In this document: positions 6,809-13,783 of the stretch, piece by piece
Numbering within the stretch: position 1 is the first letter of the stretch
Layout: each line of letters begins with the position of its first letter
Notes under the pieces: model-generated
What the model was told of the DNA's origin: nothing
The model's database searches: none
What the model saw: only the letters and a program-made list of their open reading frames with translations
Assembly (NCBI GenBank): GCA_036259875.1
Contig: DATAAZ010000016.1
Location: 1-24,593 of the forward strand
Length of the DNA: 24,593 bases
Reading direction: 5' to 3'
Origin: DATAAZ01 sp036259875
GTDB taxonomy: Bacteria > Actinomycetota > Thermoleophilia > Gaiellales > Gaiellaceae
Program-made: the position numbers and the translations under genes

Positions 6809-8049
6809 TCGCCCGCCTGGCCGCCCCGCACGCGCGGCTCCTTCGCTGCGCGCCCGGCTTTCGTCTCCTCTTTCTCGCCGCGCTCGCATCCGGGATCGGG
6901 ACGTGGCTTGCTTTCGTCGCGCTCGTCATCGACGTGACCGACCGGACGGCGGACGCGCGCTGGGTCAGCGCGCTCCTGATCGCTGAGTTCCTGCCGATCG
7001 TCGTCATCGGGCTGGCGGCGGCTCCCCTCGCCGACCGGCTGCCGCGCCGCTCGATCCTCATCGCCGCCGACCTCTTCCGAGCCGCCGTGTTCGTCACGCT
7101 CCCGTTCGCGCCGACCGCGCTCGCGATCGTTCTCCTCGCGCTCGCGGCGGGGATCGCGACGAGCGTCTTCCGGCCTGCCGCGTACGCCGGTCTCCCGAAC
7201 CTCGTCCCGGACAACGAGCTTCCGCAGGCAAACGGCCTCCTCCAGACTGCCGACAACCTGACCTGGGCGATCGGCGCGCTCGCCGGGGGAGCCTTGGTCG
7301 CGGCGTCCGGGCCGGATGCCGCCTACTGGGCGAACGCGGCCAGCTTCGTCTTCTCCGCGCTGCTCCTCGTCCGCATCCGCGAGTCGCTCGAGGAGGCACG
7401 GCGGGCGACGCAGGGTCACCTCAGCGAGCTGGCGGCGGGGTTCGCGCTCGTCGTCCGCTCGCGCCCGCTCCTCACCGTGCTCGTCGCATGGAGCATCGTC
7501 ATGCTCGCGAGCGCGGCCATGAGCGTCGCCGAGGTCTTCCTCGCGCGGGACGTCTTCGACGGCGGTGACTTCGGTTACGGCGTCCTCCTCGCCGCGAACG
7601 CGCTCGGGCTCGTCGTCGGCGGCATGGCGGCCGGCGGGCTGATCGCGCGTCACGGCATGCGCGGGCCGTACGGCCTCGCGATCGCGCTCATGGGCGCGGG
7701 TCTCCTCGTCGCGGCCGGTGCGCCGAATCTCTGGATCGCCGCTCTCTTCGTCGCGCTTGCCGGCGCGGGCAACGGCGCGGCGGTCGTCTGCAACGTCGTC
7801 CTCGTGCAGCGCGGCGCGCCCGACCGGCTTCGCGGCCGGGCGTTCGCCGTGCTCATGAGCACCGGCTACGGCGTTCTCGGCGTCGGGATGGTCGCCGCCG
7901 GTCCCTTCACGAACGAGTTCGGCGCGCGCGCCGCGTGGATGGTCGCCGCGGGTCTTTGCGCGCTGGGCGCGGCTGTCGCCCTGGCGCTTCTCGGCCGCGA
8001 GGAGTCGCACGAGCGAGCGGGCGACCCCGCGCTCGCCGGGCGCGCCTGA
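6805..8049 (+). CDS. MFS exporter (DHA3/EntS-like)
   Basis: 414-aa integral membrane protein of the major facilitator superfamily with about twelve hydrophobic segments in two halves separated by a charged loop (RIRESLEEARRATQGHLSEL, about 191-210). The RLPRRSIL loop after TM2 is the familiar motif-A position. The sequence resembles the MFS_3 group that includes enterobactin exporter EntS and macrolide exporters, so efflux of a small molecule is the best guess. It starts with GTG overlapping the hisC-type stop, and ends 5 nt before meaB. The substrate cannot be inferred from its metabolic neighbours. Confidence 0.88.
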   Translation: MIARLAAPHARLLRCAPGFRLLFLAALASGIGTWLAFVALVIDVTDRTADARWVSALLIAEFLPIVVIGLAAAPLADRLPRRSILIAADLFRAAVFVTLPFAPTALAIVLLALAAGIATSVFRPAAYAGLPNLVPDNELPQANGLLQTADNLTWAIGALAGGALVAASGPDAAYWANAASFVFSALLLVRIRESLEEARRATQGHLSELAAGFALVVRSRPLLTVLVAWSIVMLASAAMSVAEVFLARDVFDGGDFGYGVLLAANALGLVVGGMAAGGLIARHGMRGPYGLAIALMGAGLLVAAGAPNLWIAALFVALAGAGNGAAVVCNVVLVQRGAPDRLRGRAFAVLMSTGYGVLGVGMVAAGPFTNEFGARAAWMVAAGLCALGAAVALALLGREESHERAGDPALAGRA

Positions 8050-8054
8050 CCGCC

Positions 8055-9044
8055 GTGTCCGCCTGGACGGTAGACGCGCTGATCGAGGGCGTGCGCGGCG
8101 GCGACCGGCGCGTGCTAGCCCGCGCGATCAGCCTCGTCGAGGACCGCGACCCGCTCGCCTACGAGCTCGTGCGTGCCGTCTATCCCGAGACGGGCCGGGC
8201 GTACGTGATCGGGATGACGGGGCCGCCCGGCGTCGGGAAGTCGAGCCTCGTAAGCGGGCTCGTACGGCAGGTCCGGGCCTCCGACGCCAAGGTCGGCGTG
8301 ATCTCGGTCGACCCCTCGAGCCCGTTCACGGCTGGCGCGCTCCTCGGCGACCGGATCCGCCTCTCCGACCACTTCCTCGACCCTGACGTCTTCATCCGCT
8401 CGATGGGAACCCGCGGCCACCTCGGCGGCGTCGCGGAGGCGACGCTCCAGGCGGTCCTCATCCTCGACGCCGCCGGGAAGGACGTCCTCTTCGTCGAGAC
8501 GGTCGGCACGGGGCAGAGCGAGGTCGAGATCGTCGGCGTCGCCGACACGGTCGTCCTCGTGCTCATGCCCGGCTCGGGCGACTCGATCCAGGCGCTCAAG
8601 GCGGGGATCATGGAGATCCCGGACGTGATCGTCGTCAACAAGCGCGACCACCCGGCCGCGAAGACGATGCTCAACGAGGTCCGCTCGATCCTGTCGCTCG
8701 ACAGCGACCGCGCGTGGCGCCCGCCGATCGTCCTCACGGACGCGCTCACGGACGAGGGAGTCGAGGACCTGTGGGCGCGCATCGAGGGGCACCGGCACCA
8801 CCTCGAGTCGGAAGGGCTGCTCGCGCAGCGCCGGGCCGAGAACCTGGCCGGCGAGGTGTTCGCAGTGGCGAGCGCGCGGGCAAAAGCGCATCTGGAGCGC
8901 GCGGTCGCGAACGACGCCGAGCTGCGCCGCCTCCTCGACGACGTGAAGAGCCGTAAGCTCGACCCGCTGACCGCGGTACGCGAGATCATGGACAAGGTCT
9001 TCAGCCTTGGCGACGAAGCCCCGAACAGCTCCGACGTTCGCTGA
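8055..9044 (+). CDS. meaB: MeaB/ArgK G-protein chaperone of a B12-dependent acyl-CoA mutase
   Basis: 329-aa SIMIBI-class GTPase that loads and protects adenosylcobalamin in methylmalonyl-CoA mutase. The P-loop GPPGVGKSS is at 56-64, followed by ISVDPSSPFTAGALLGDRIRL, the highly conserved MeaB switch I region, FVETVGTGQSEVEI (switch II) and VVNKRD, the base-recognition NKxD motif. The C-terminal helices form the dimerisation arm. The start is GTG at 8055, 5 nt after the MFS stop; residues encoded upstream in this frame are Arg-rich shadow of the MFS gene. No mutase subunit lies in the window, but threonine dehydratase follows with overlap, linking threonine to 2-oxobutyrate, propionyl-CoA and methylmalonyl-CoA. 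Confidence 0.93.
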   Translation: MSAWTVDALIEGVRGGDRRVLARAISLVEDRDPLAYELVRAVYPETGRAYVIGMTGPPGVGKSSLVSGLVRQVRASDAKVGVISVDPSSPFTAGALLGDRIRLSDHFLDPDVFIRSMGTRGHLGGVAEATLQAVLILDAAGKDVLFVETVGTGQSEVEIVGVADTVVLVLMPGSGDSIQALKAGIMEIPDVIVVNKRDHPAAKTMLNEVRSILSLDSDRAWRPPIVLTDALTDEGVEDLWARIEGHRHHLESEGLLAQRRAENLAGEVFAVASARAKAHLERAVANDAELRRLLDDVKSRKLDPLTAVREIMDKVFSLGDEAPNSSDVR

Positions 9045-10212
9045 CGTCGAGGCGGCGCGCGGCCGCCTCGCGGGGGTCGCGCGCGTGACCCCCGTCTACT
9101 CGTCGGAGACGCTCGGCCGCCGCACCGGGCGGCCGGTCTTCCTCAAGGCCGAGAACCTGCAGCGGACGGGGTCGTTCAAGGTGCGAGGAGCCGTTAACAA
9201 GATCGCGGGCCTCAGCACGAGCGAGCGCGCGGCCGGCGTCGTCGCCGCGAGCGCGGGAAACCACGGGCAGGCGGTCGCCTGGGCAGCGCGGGAGGCCGGG
9301 ATCGCCGCGACGATCTTCATGCCCGAGGACGCGCCGATGGCGAAGGTCGACGCGACGAAGAGCTACGGCGCCGAGGTCGTCCTCACCGGGATGAGCTACG
9401 AGGAGGCGCACGAGGCATGCAGGAAGCGTGTCGAGGCGGGCGCGACGCTCGTCCACCCGTTCGAGGACGAGGTGGTGATCGCGGGCCAGGGAACGCTCGG
9501 CCTCGAGCTCGCCGAAGCGGCCGAGCTCGAAGACCTCGAGGTCGTCACGGTCCCAATCGGGGGCGGCGGGCTGGCGTCGGGGATCGCCGTGGCGTTGAAG
9601 GAGCTGCGCCCCGGCGTGCGGGTCGTCGGTGTCCAGGCGGCGAACATGGCGCCCCTGGCCGGCGAGCCGGTCGGGGCTTACACGATCGCGGACGGGATCG
9701 CGGTCAAGCGTCCCGGCGAGCGCACGAGCGCGATCCTGCGTGAGCGCCTCGACGACGTCGTGACGGTCACCGATGACGAGATCGCCCACGCGATCGTGCT
9801 CCTGCTCGAGCGCGTCAAGCTCGTCGTCGAGGGGGCGGGGGCGGCGTCGGTCGCCGCTCTCCTCGGCGGGAAGGTCGACGGCGCCGGCCCGGCCTGCGCC
9901 GTCCTCTCGGGCGGGAACATCGACCCGAGCCTCCTCATCGAGGTGGCGCGGTACAGCCTCACGCAGGCCGGGCGCTTCCTCGTCTTTCGCACCCACGTCC
10001 AGGATCGGCCGGGCGCGCTCGCGAACCTGCTGACGCTGATCGCAGGCGAGCGTGTGAACCTGATCGGCGTTCAACACCAGCGCGAAGGGCTCGACGTCCC
10101 GCTCACCGAGGTCGTCGTCGAGCTGACGCTGCAAACCCGCGACGAGGATCAATGCGCCCACGTGCTCGCGCGCCTGCGAGAGTGGGGGTACGAGGTGGAG
10201 CGGCTTCGCTGA
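9007..10212 (+). CDS. ilvA: Threonine dehydratase with C-terminal ACT domain
   Basis: 401-aa PLP fold-type II enzyme that deaminates L-threonine to 2-oxobutyrate. PLP-binding Lys58 is in GSFKVRGA, the SAGNHGQA loop follows, IGGGGL binds the cofactor phosphate, and VLSGGNID is near the end of the catalytic domain. Residues from about 320 onward form an ACT-like regulatory domain (FRTHVQDRPGALANLLTLI), matching the shorter TdcB/IlvA2-type enzymes rather than the two-ACT biosynthetic IlvA. The chosen start is TTG at 9007, overlapping meaB by 38 nt; no ATG or GTG offers a better alternative before the conserved FADVEAARGRL segment. It supplies isoleucine synthesis or, with MeaB, propionate-type catabolism. 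Confidence 0.9.
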   Translation: MATKPRTAPTFADVEAARGRLAGVARVTPVYSSETLGRRTGRPVFLKAENLQRTGSFKVRGAVNKIAGLSTSERAAGVVAASAGNHGQAVAWAAREAGIAATIFMPEDAPMAKVDATKSYGAEVVLTGMSYEEAHEACRKRVEAGATLVHPFEDEVVIAGQGTLGLELAEAAELEDLEVVTVPIGGGGLASGIAVALKELRPGVRVVGVQAANMAPLAGEPVGAYTIADGIAVKRPGERTSAILRERLDDVVTVTDDEIAHAIVLLLERVKLVVEGAGAASVAALLGGKVDGAGPACAVLSGGNIDPSLLIEVARYSLTQAGRFLVFRTHVQDRPGALANLLTLIAGERVNLIGVQHQREGLDVPLTEVVVELTLQTRDEDQCAHVLARLREWGYEVERLR

Positions 10213-10229
10213 AGCGGGAAGCGGCCGGC

Positions 10230-10267
10230 GCGACGCGGCCCTTTCGGCGGACGGTGTGCCGCGTCGC
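10230..10267 (+). terminator. Candidate terminator after ilvA
   Basis: GCGACGCGGC (10230-10239) pairs perfectly with GCCGCGTCGC (10258-10267) around an 18-nt loop, 18 nt beyond the ilvA stop. Only TTCC follows, so it is not a classical intrinsic terminator; it may act in Rho-assisted termination or as a 3' stabiliser. Confidence 0.35.
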
Positions 10268-10327
10268 TTCCAATACCCCTCGCGCCGCCGCCCATCCGGA
10301 CGCGGGTTTTCGCCGTAAAGAGGCGAG

Positions 10328-10543
10328 ATGTCCGAGGCGAAAACGCGCTTCGCGGCCAACCTGCGCGCCCAACGTCGCGAGCGCGGCCTCTCGCAGGACG
10401 CCCTCGCGCGCGCCTGCAGGCTGCATCGAACGGAGATCTCGCTCCTCGAACGGGGCGAGCGCGAGCCGCGGCTCTCGACCGTCGTGCGGCTCGCGCGGGC
10501 GCTTCGCGTTCCGGCCGCCTCGCTCCTGGACGGCGTCGACTAG
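10328..10543 (+). CDS. Small XRE-family HTH regulator
   Basis: 71-aa protein that is a single Cro/C1-type helix-turn-helix: FAANLRAQRRERGLSQDALARACRLHRTEISLLERGEREPRLSTVVRLARALRV. The recognition helix is around residues 32-42, and there is no extra ligand or dimerisation domain. The ATG at 10328 is preceded by GAGGCGAG, a modest Shine-Dalgarno, and by TAAAGA 6 bp before the ATG, so either leadered or leaderless initiation is possible. It lies 115 bp after ilvA and is convergent with the acyl-CoA dehydrogenase. Its target is unknown; stand-alone proteins of this size are common in actinobacteria. Confidence 0.88.
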   Translation: MSEAKTRFAANLRAQRRERGLSQDALARACRLHRTEISLLERGEREPRLSTVVRLARALRVPAASLLDGVD

Positions 10544-10572
10544 CTCGCGGCCGAGCGTCTGCTTTGGATGCG

Positions 10573-10598
10573 CGCCCGCGTCGGAGTGACGTCGGGCG
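10573..10598. terminator. Hairpin between convergent XRE and acyl-CoA dehydrogenase genes
   Basis: CGCCCG-CGTC pairs with GACG-T-CGGGCG (one bulged T) around a GGAGT loop, in the 84-bp spacer where two genes converge. It could serve both strands but lacks a T-run, so the call is tentative. Confidence 0.35.
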
Positions 10599-10627
10599 GG
10601 ATCACGAGCTCGAACAAGCCCCGGCCG

Positions 10628-11761
10628 TTAGAGACCCAGGTGCCTCGCGATCACCATGCGCTGGACTTCGTTCGTGCCCTCGCCGATCTCGAGCACCTTC
10701 TGATCGCGGTAGAAGCGCGAGATCGCGTACTCGTCCATGTAGCCGTAGCCGCCGTGGATCTGGAGGGCGTCGTTCGCGACGCGGTTCGAGAGAATCCCGG
10801 TGTAGAGCTTCGCCATCGCGGCTTCCCTCGCGAAGGGGCGCCCTTGGTCCTTGAGCCACGCCGCCTTGTAGACGAGCTGGCGGCCCGCCTCGATCTCGGT
10901 CGCCATGTCCGCAAGCTTGAACTGCACCGCCTGGAACTTCGAGATCGGCCGTCCGAACTGCTGACGCTCCTTCGCGTAGGCGAACGCCTGCTCGTACGCG
11001 CCCTGCGCGAGCCCGACCCCCATCGCGGCGACCGAGATACGCCCGCCGTCGAGGATCTCGAGGAACTGGCGGAACCCGTTCCCGCGCGGGCCGAGCAGGT
11101 TCGCCTCGGGGACGGCGCAGTCGTCGAACGAGAGCTCGCGCGTGTCGGAGGCGTTCCAGCCCATCTTCTCCATCGGCGCCGAGATCTCATAGCCGCGCGT
11201 CCCCTTCGGGACGATCAGGTTCGAGATCTCGTTCTCGCCGGTACGGGCCGTGATCGTCACGCAGGCGGAGATGTCGGTGCCCGCGTTGGTGATGAAGATC
11301 TTCGATCCGTTCACGACCCAGTGCCCATCGCGGAGCTCGGCACGGGTCTGCGTCGCGCCCGCGTCCGATCCGGCGCCGGGCTCGGTGAGCCCGAACGCGC
11401 CCAGCCGGCGACCAGAGGCGAGGTCGGGAAGCCATTCGGCCTTCTGGTCGTCGATGCCGTACAGGAGGATCGGCATCGTCCCGAGCGACGTATGCGCGGC
11501 GACGGTGATCGCGACGGAGGAGTCGACGCGCGTCAGCTCCTCGATCGCGATCGCGTACGAGAGCGTGTCACCGCCGGCGCCGCCGTACTCCTCCGGGACG
11601 GGGATGCCCATGACGCCGAGCTCGGCGAGCTCGGCGACGATGTCGTACGGGAAGCGGTGCTCGCGGTCGAGCTCCTCTGCGACGGGCGCGATCCGCTGTT
11701 CGGCGAAGTCGCGCACGGTCCGCCGGAGCAGCTCCTGCTCGTCCGAGAGGTCGTAATTCAC
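10628..11761 (-). CDS. Acyl-CoA dehydrogenase, short/branched-chain type
   Basis: 377-aa flavoenzyme that makes the 2,3-enoyl-CoA from an acyl-CoA and passes electrons to ETF. The N-terminal helical domain (YDLSDEQELLRRTVRDFAEQ), the FAD/substrate segment FGLTEPGAGSDAGAT, and the C-terminal IHGGYGYMDEYAISRFYRD are all standard. The catalytic base is E361 in GEGTNE, the position used by short- and medium-chain enzymes; isovaleryl-CoA dehydrogenases have GAGT there and their Glu elsewhere, so this is probably not IVD. The start is GTG at 11761, overlapping the aminopeptidase stop (GTGA, 11758-11761) and implying coupling to it. Butyryl- or 2-methylbutyryl-CoA are the likeliest substrates. Confidence 0.9.
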   Translation of the reverse strand: MNYDLSDEQELLRRTVRDFAEQRIAPVAEELDREHRFPYDIVAELAELGVMGIPVPEEYGGAGGDTLSYAIAIEELTRVDSSVAITVAAHTSLGTMPILLYGIDDQKAEWLPDLASGRRLGAFGLTEPGAGSDAGATQTRAELRDGHWVVNGSKIFITNAGTDISACVTITARTGENEISNLIVPKGTRGYEISAPMEKMGWNASDTRELSFDDCAVPEANLLGPRGNGFRQFLEILDGGRISVAAMGVGLAQGAYEQAFAYAKERQQFGRPISKFQAVQFKLADMATEIEAGRQLVYKAAWLKDQGRPFAREAAMAKLYTGILSNRVANDALQIHGGYGYMDEYAISRFYRDQKVLEIGEGTNEVQRMVIARHLGL

Positions 11762-13260
11762 CGCTGCGCCAGCCGCCGTGCCAGCTCCGCGAGGAGCCGG
11801 ACGCCGTATCCCGTCGCGCCCACGTGTGGGTAGTAGTCGCGGCCGCGGTCGAGGAATGCCGTGCCCGCGATGTCGAGGTGCGCCCAGGGCCCTTCTCCGG
11901 CGAACCGCTCCAGGAAAAGCGCGGCAATGATCGAGGAGCCGCGCTTCTTCTCGGGGCAGTTCTTGACGTCGGCGAACGACGACTCGAGGTAGCGCGCGTA
12001 CGACCGGTGGAGCGGCATGGGCCACGCGTGGTCGCCGCTCGCCTCGGAGGCGGCGAGCACCTCGGCTTCCCACGCCTCGTCGTTCGTGAAGAGGCCCGCA
12101 TAGAAATCGCCCATTGCGGCCTGGATCGTCCCCGTGAGCGTGGCGAGATCGAGCAGGTGCGTGACGCCCTCCTCGCGTGCGTACCAGAGGGCGTCCGCGA
12201 GGACGAGGCGGCCCTCGGCGTCCGTGTTCGTGACCTCGATCGTCGTCCCGCTGGCCGCGGTCAGGATGTCGCCGGGGCGGTACGCGTGCCCGCCCGGCAT
12301 GTTCTCGCAGGCGGGCACGACGGCGACGATGCGAAGCGGAAGCTCGAGCTCCGCGATCGCGCCGACGCCGGCGATGACCGCGGCGCCGCCGGACATGTCC
12401 GACTTCATCTCGTCCATGTTGTCGGCGGGCTTCAGCGAGATCCCGCCCGCATCGAACGTGAGCGCCTTGCCGACGAGGCCGAGGACCACGTCGTCGCGGG
12501 CGGGGCCGCGCGGCTCATAGCGGAGGATGATCAGCTGCGGCGGATTGTGGCTTCCGTGCGCGACCGCGGTGAACGCGCCCATCCCCATGGCGCGGATCTC
12601 GGCGGGGCCGAGCGTGTCCGCCGTGAGCGTCGGGAACCGGTCGGCCACATCGACTGCGACGTCGCTCAGCCGGTCGGGACTGAGCTCGTTCGGCGGTGCA
12701 TTCACGATGTCGCGGCACCGGTTCGTCCATTCGGCGACGACCGCGGCGCGCCGCGCCTCTTGCGCCACGCCCGCCGCCGCCGAGCCGCAGAGGACGATGC
12801 GGCGGACGGGGGCGGGGCGGTCGCCGTTCGTCTTCCAGCGGCCCGTGTCGTAGCGACCGAGGACGACGCCTTCGACGACGGCGCACGCCTGCTCCACGGG
12901 CGAGAGCGGTGAGCCGTCGCCCTCGAGCACCCAGGCGACCGTGCCGCGGGGCAGGGCTCGCGCGCGCGTCACGACGCTCGCGGCCGCGGTTCGCACGGCG
13001 TCCGCGTCGACGTCTTCACGCACACCGAGGCCCGCCGCCGCAAGCCGTCTCGCGGCGAGCTCACCGTCCGTATGGAGGAGCGTCACAGCGCCCGCTCCTC
13101 CGTCGAGCTCGCCGTCGGCGAGGAGGTGGGTGAGGCGTCCGCGCACGCGCTGATCCAGACCGCGCGCCGCCGCGGAGAGCTCGACCGGGTCGGTGACGCC
13201 GAACCCGATCACGTCGGCCTCGACGCCGTCCGGCGCGGTCTCGAGAACGTCGACGTCCAT
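11758..13260 (-). CDS. pepA: Leucyl aminopeptidase (M17, PepA)
   Basis: 500-aa two-zinc aminopeptidase that removes N-terminal residues from peptides. The variable N-terminal domain (1-165) is followed by the catalytic domain: Lys265 and Asp270 in GKALTFDAGGISLKP, the signature NTDAEGRL at 345-352 with metal-binding Asp347 and Glu349 and active-site Arg351, then the LLDLATLTGTIQAAMG segment. The ATG at 13260 is chosen because the family-like sequence starts with MDVDVLET; residues encoded upstream are antisense to another gene. TAGCAT lies 10 bp before the start. It is the first gene of a two-gene operon with an acyl-CoA dehydrogenase, linking peptide hydrolysis with branched-chain catabolism. 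Confidence 0.93.
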   Translation of the reverse strand: MDVDVLETAPDGVEADVIGFGVTDPVELSAAARGLDQRVRGRLTHLLADGELDGGAGAVTLLHTDGELAARRLAAAGLGVREDVDADAVRTAAASVVTRARALPRGTVAWVLEGDGSPLSPVEQACAVVEGVVLGRYDTGRWKTNGDRPAPVRRIVLCGSAAAGVAQEARRAAVVAEWTNRCRDIVNAPPNELSPDRLSDVAVDVADRFPTLTADTLGPAEIRAMGMGAFTAVAHGSHNPPQLIILRYEPRGPARDDVVLGLVGKALTFDAGGISLKPADNMDEMKSDMSGGAAVIAGVGAIAELELPLRIVAVVPACENMPGGHAYRPGDILTAASGTTIEVTNTDAEGRLVLADALWYAREEGVTHLLDLATLTGTIQAAMGDFYAGLFTNDEAWEAEVLAASEASGDHAWPMPLHRSYARYLESSFADVKNCPEKKRGSSIIAALFLERFAGEGPWAHLDIAGTAFLDRGRDYYPHVGATGYGVRLLAELARRLAQR

Positions 13261-13270
13261 GGGAGAAGGG

Positions 13271-13276
13271 ATGCTA
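13271..13276 (-). promoter_or_regulatory. Possible -10 element of pepA
   Basis: TAGCAT on the minus strand lies 10 bp before the ATG at 13260, slightly further than at the other genes, predicting a 5' leader of only 2-4 nt. Confidence 0.35.
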
Positions 13277-13404
13277 GCCCAGGGGCCGAAATCCCCCCAT
13301 CGAGGCGCGAGCGCCCGACCGCGCCGCGCCGATATGAGGGAAGCGCATTGAGCGCAGCCGTACCCTCTCCGCCCGCACCCTCCCCTCGCGGGCACCCTCT
13401 CCCG

Positions 13405-13560
13405 GTGGAAGCCCTCCAGGATCTCCTCGGAGGGCTTCTGCGTGAGCGCGAGGAGCTCCGAGGCGGCGACCGGCTGGACGAGCTGGAACGGAACCGCCGC
13501 GCGATCGTCGATCTGCAGCAGCAACTCTCCCGCGCGCTGATCGCGCGCTACGCCGCGTAA
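13405..13560 (+). CDS. Small helical hypothetical protein (51 aa)
   Basis: Starting with GTG at 13405 the product is a 51-residue, strongly amphipathic and charged helical peptide (EALQDLLGGLLREREELR ... DELERNRRAIVDLQQQLS), which looks like a short coiled coil and unlike the Arg/Pro/Ser strings of non-coding frames. A TTG at 13348 with GAGGGAA five bases upstream would extend it by a 19-residue Pro-rich segment to 70 aa; the two starts cannot be separated here. It is divergent from pepA. The first codons contain a perfect 10-bp inverted repeat (13408-13417 with 13429-13438) that would fold in the mRNA over the GTG region. No function is recognised. Confidence 0.5.
   Translation: MEALQDLLGGLLREREELRGGDRLDELERNRRAIVDLQQQLSRALIARYAA
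13408..13438 (+). repeat. Perfect inverted repeat within the small ORF
   Basis: GAAGCCCTCC (13408-13417) is the exact reverse complement of GGAGGGCTTC (13429-13438), separated by 11 nt whose AGGA/TCCT ends can extend the stem. It begins directly after the candidate GTG at 13405 and could sequester the initiation region. There is no T-run, so it is not a terminator. Confidence 0.55.
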
Positions 13561-13624
13561 GGCGAGCGCGCCCGCTGCCGCGCGGGCGGCGGACGGCGGG
13601 TCCGGCGGCCCGTGCGGGCGCGGC

Positions 13625-13630
13625 TATCCT
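13625..13630 (+). promoter_or_regulatory. Candidate leaderless -10 element before a small ORF and MFS gene
   Basis: TATCCT followed by CGCGCC and GTG at 13637 repeats the 6-bp TANNNT-to-start layout seen elsewhere in the window. It is the best promoter candidate for the downstream MFS exporter. Confidence 0.4.
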
Positions 13631-13636
13631 CGCGCC

Positions 13637-13783
13637 GTGCGCCGCCCCGCATGTACCTCCCCCGGGGGACCCCGCGTTGGAATCCCCCTGCGGTCGAGCG
13701 TAGATGCGAAGGGCGCGCTCGTGGCGCGTCGTGTGCGACGAGAGGCGCGCGAGTGCGAGACGAGGCGCGCGCACAGCCGGTGA
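13637..13783 (+). CDS. Possible Arg-rich leader peptide overlapping the MFS gene
   Basis: A GTG placed 6 bp after TATCCT opens a 48-codon frame (VRRPACTSPGGPRVGIPL, then VDAKGALVARRVRREARE) whose TGA at 13781-13783 overlaps the preferred MFS start as GTGA, exactly the coupling seen at three other junctions in this window. The product is basic, with two Cys and no membrane segment. A perfect palindrome TCCCCCGGGGGA (13658-13669) lies inside it. It may be a translated leader that couples translation into the exporter, or a chance open frame; no family is recognised. Confidence 0.35.
   Translation: MRRPACTSPGGPRVGIPLRSSVDAKGALVARRVRREARECETRRAHSR

Noticed and set aside
10628..11761. Isovaleryl-CoA dehydrogenase (LiuA), tempting because of the leucine-type neighbours.
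   Set aside because: The C-terminal motif is GEGTNE with the SCAD-type catalytic Glu, where isovaleryl-CoA dehydrogenases have GAGT.
13261..13524. An N-terminal extension of pepA by 88 residues in the same frame.
   Set aside because: The added residues have no family similarity, are antisense to a better small frame, and a TANNNT element sits just upstream of the ATG at 13260.
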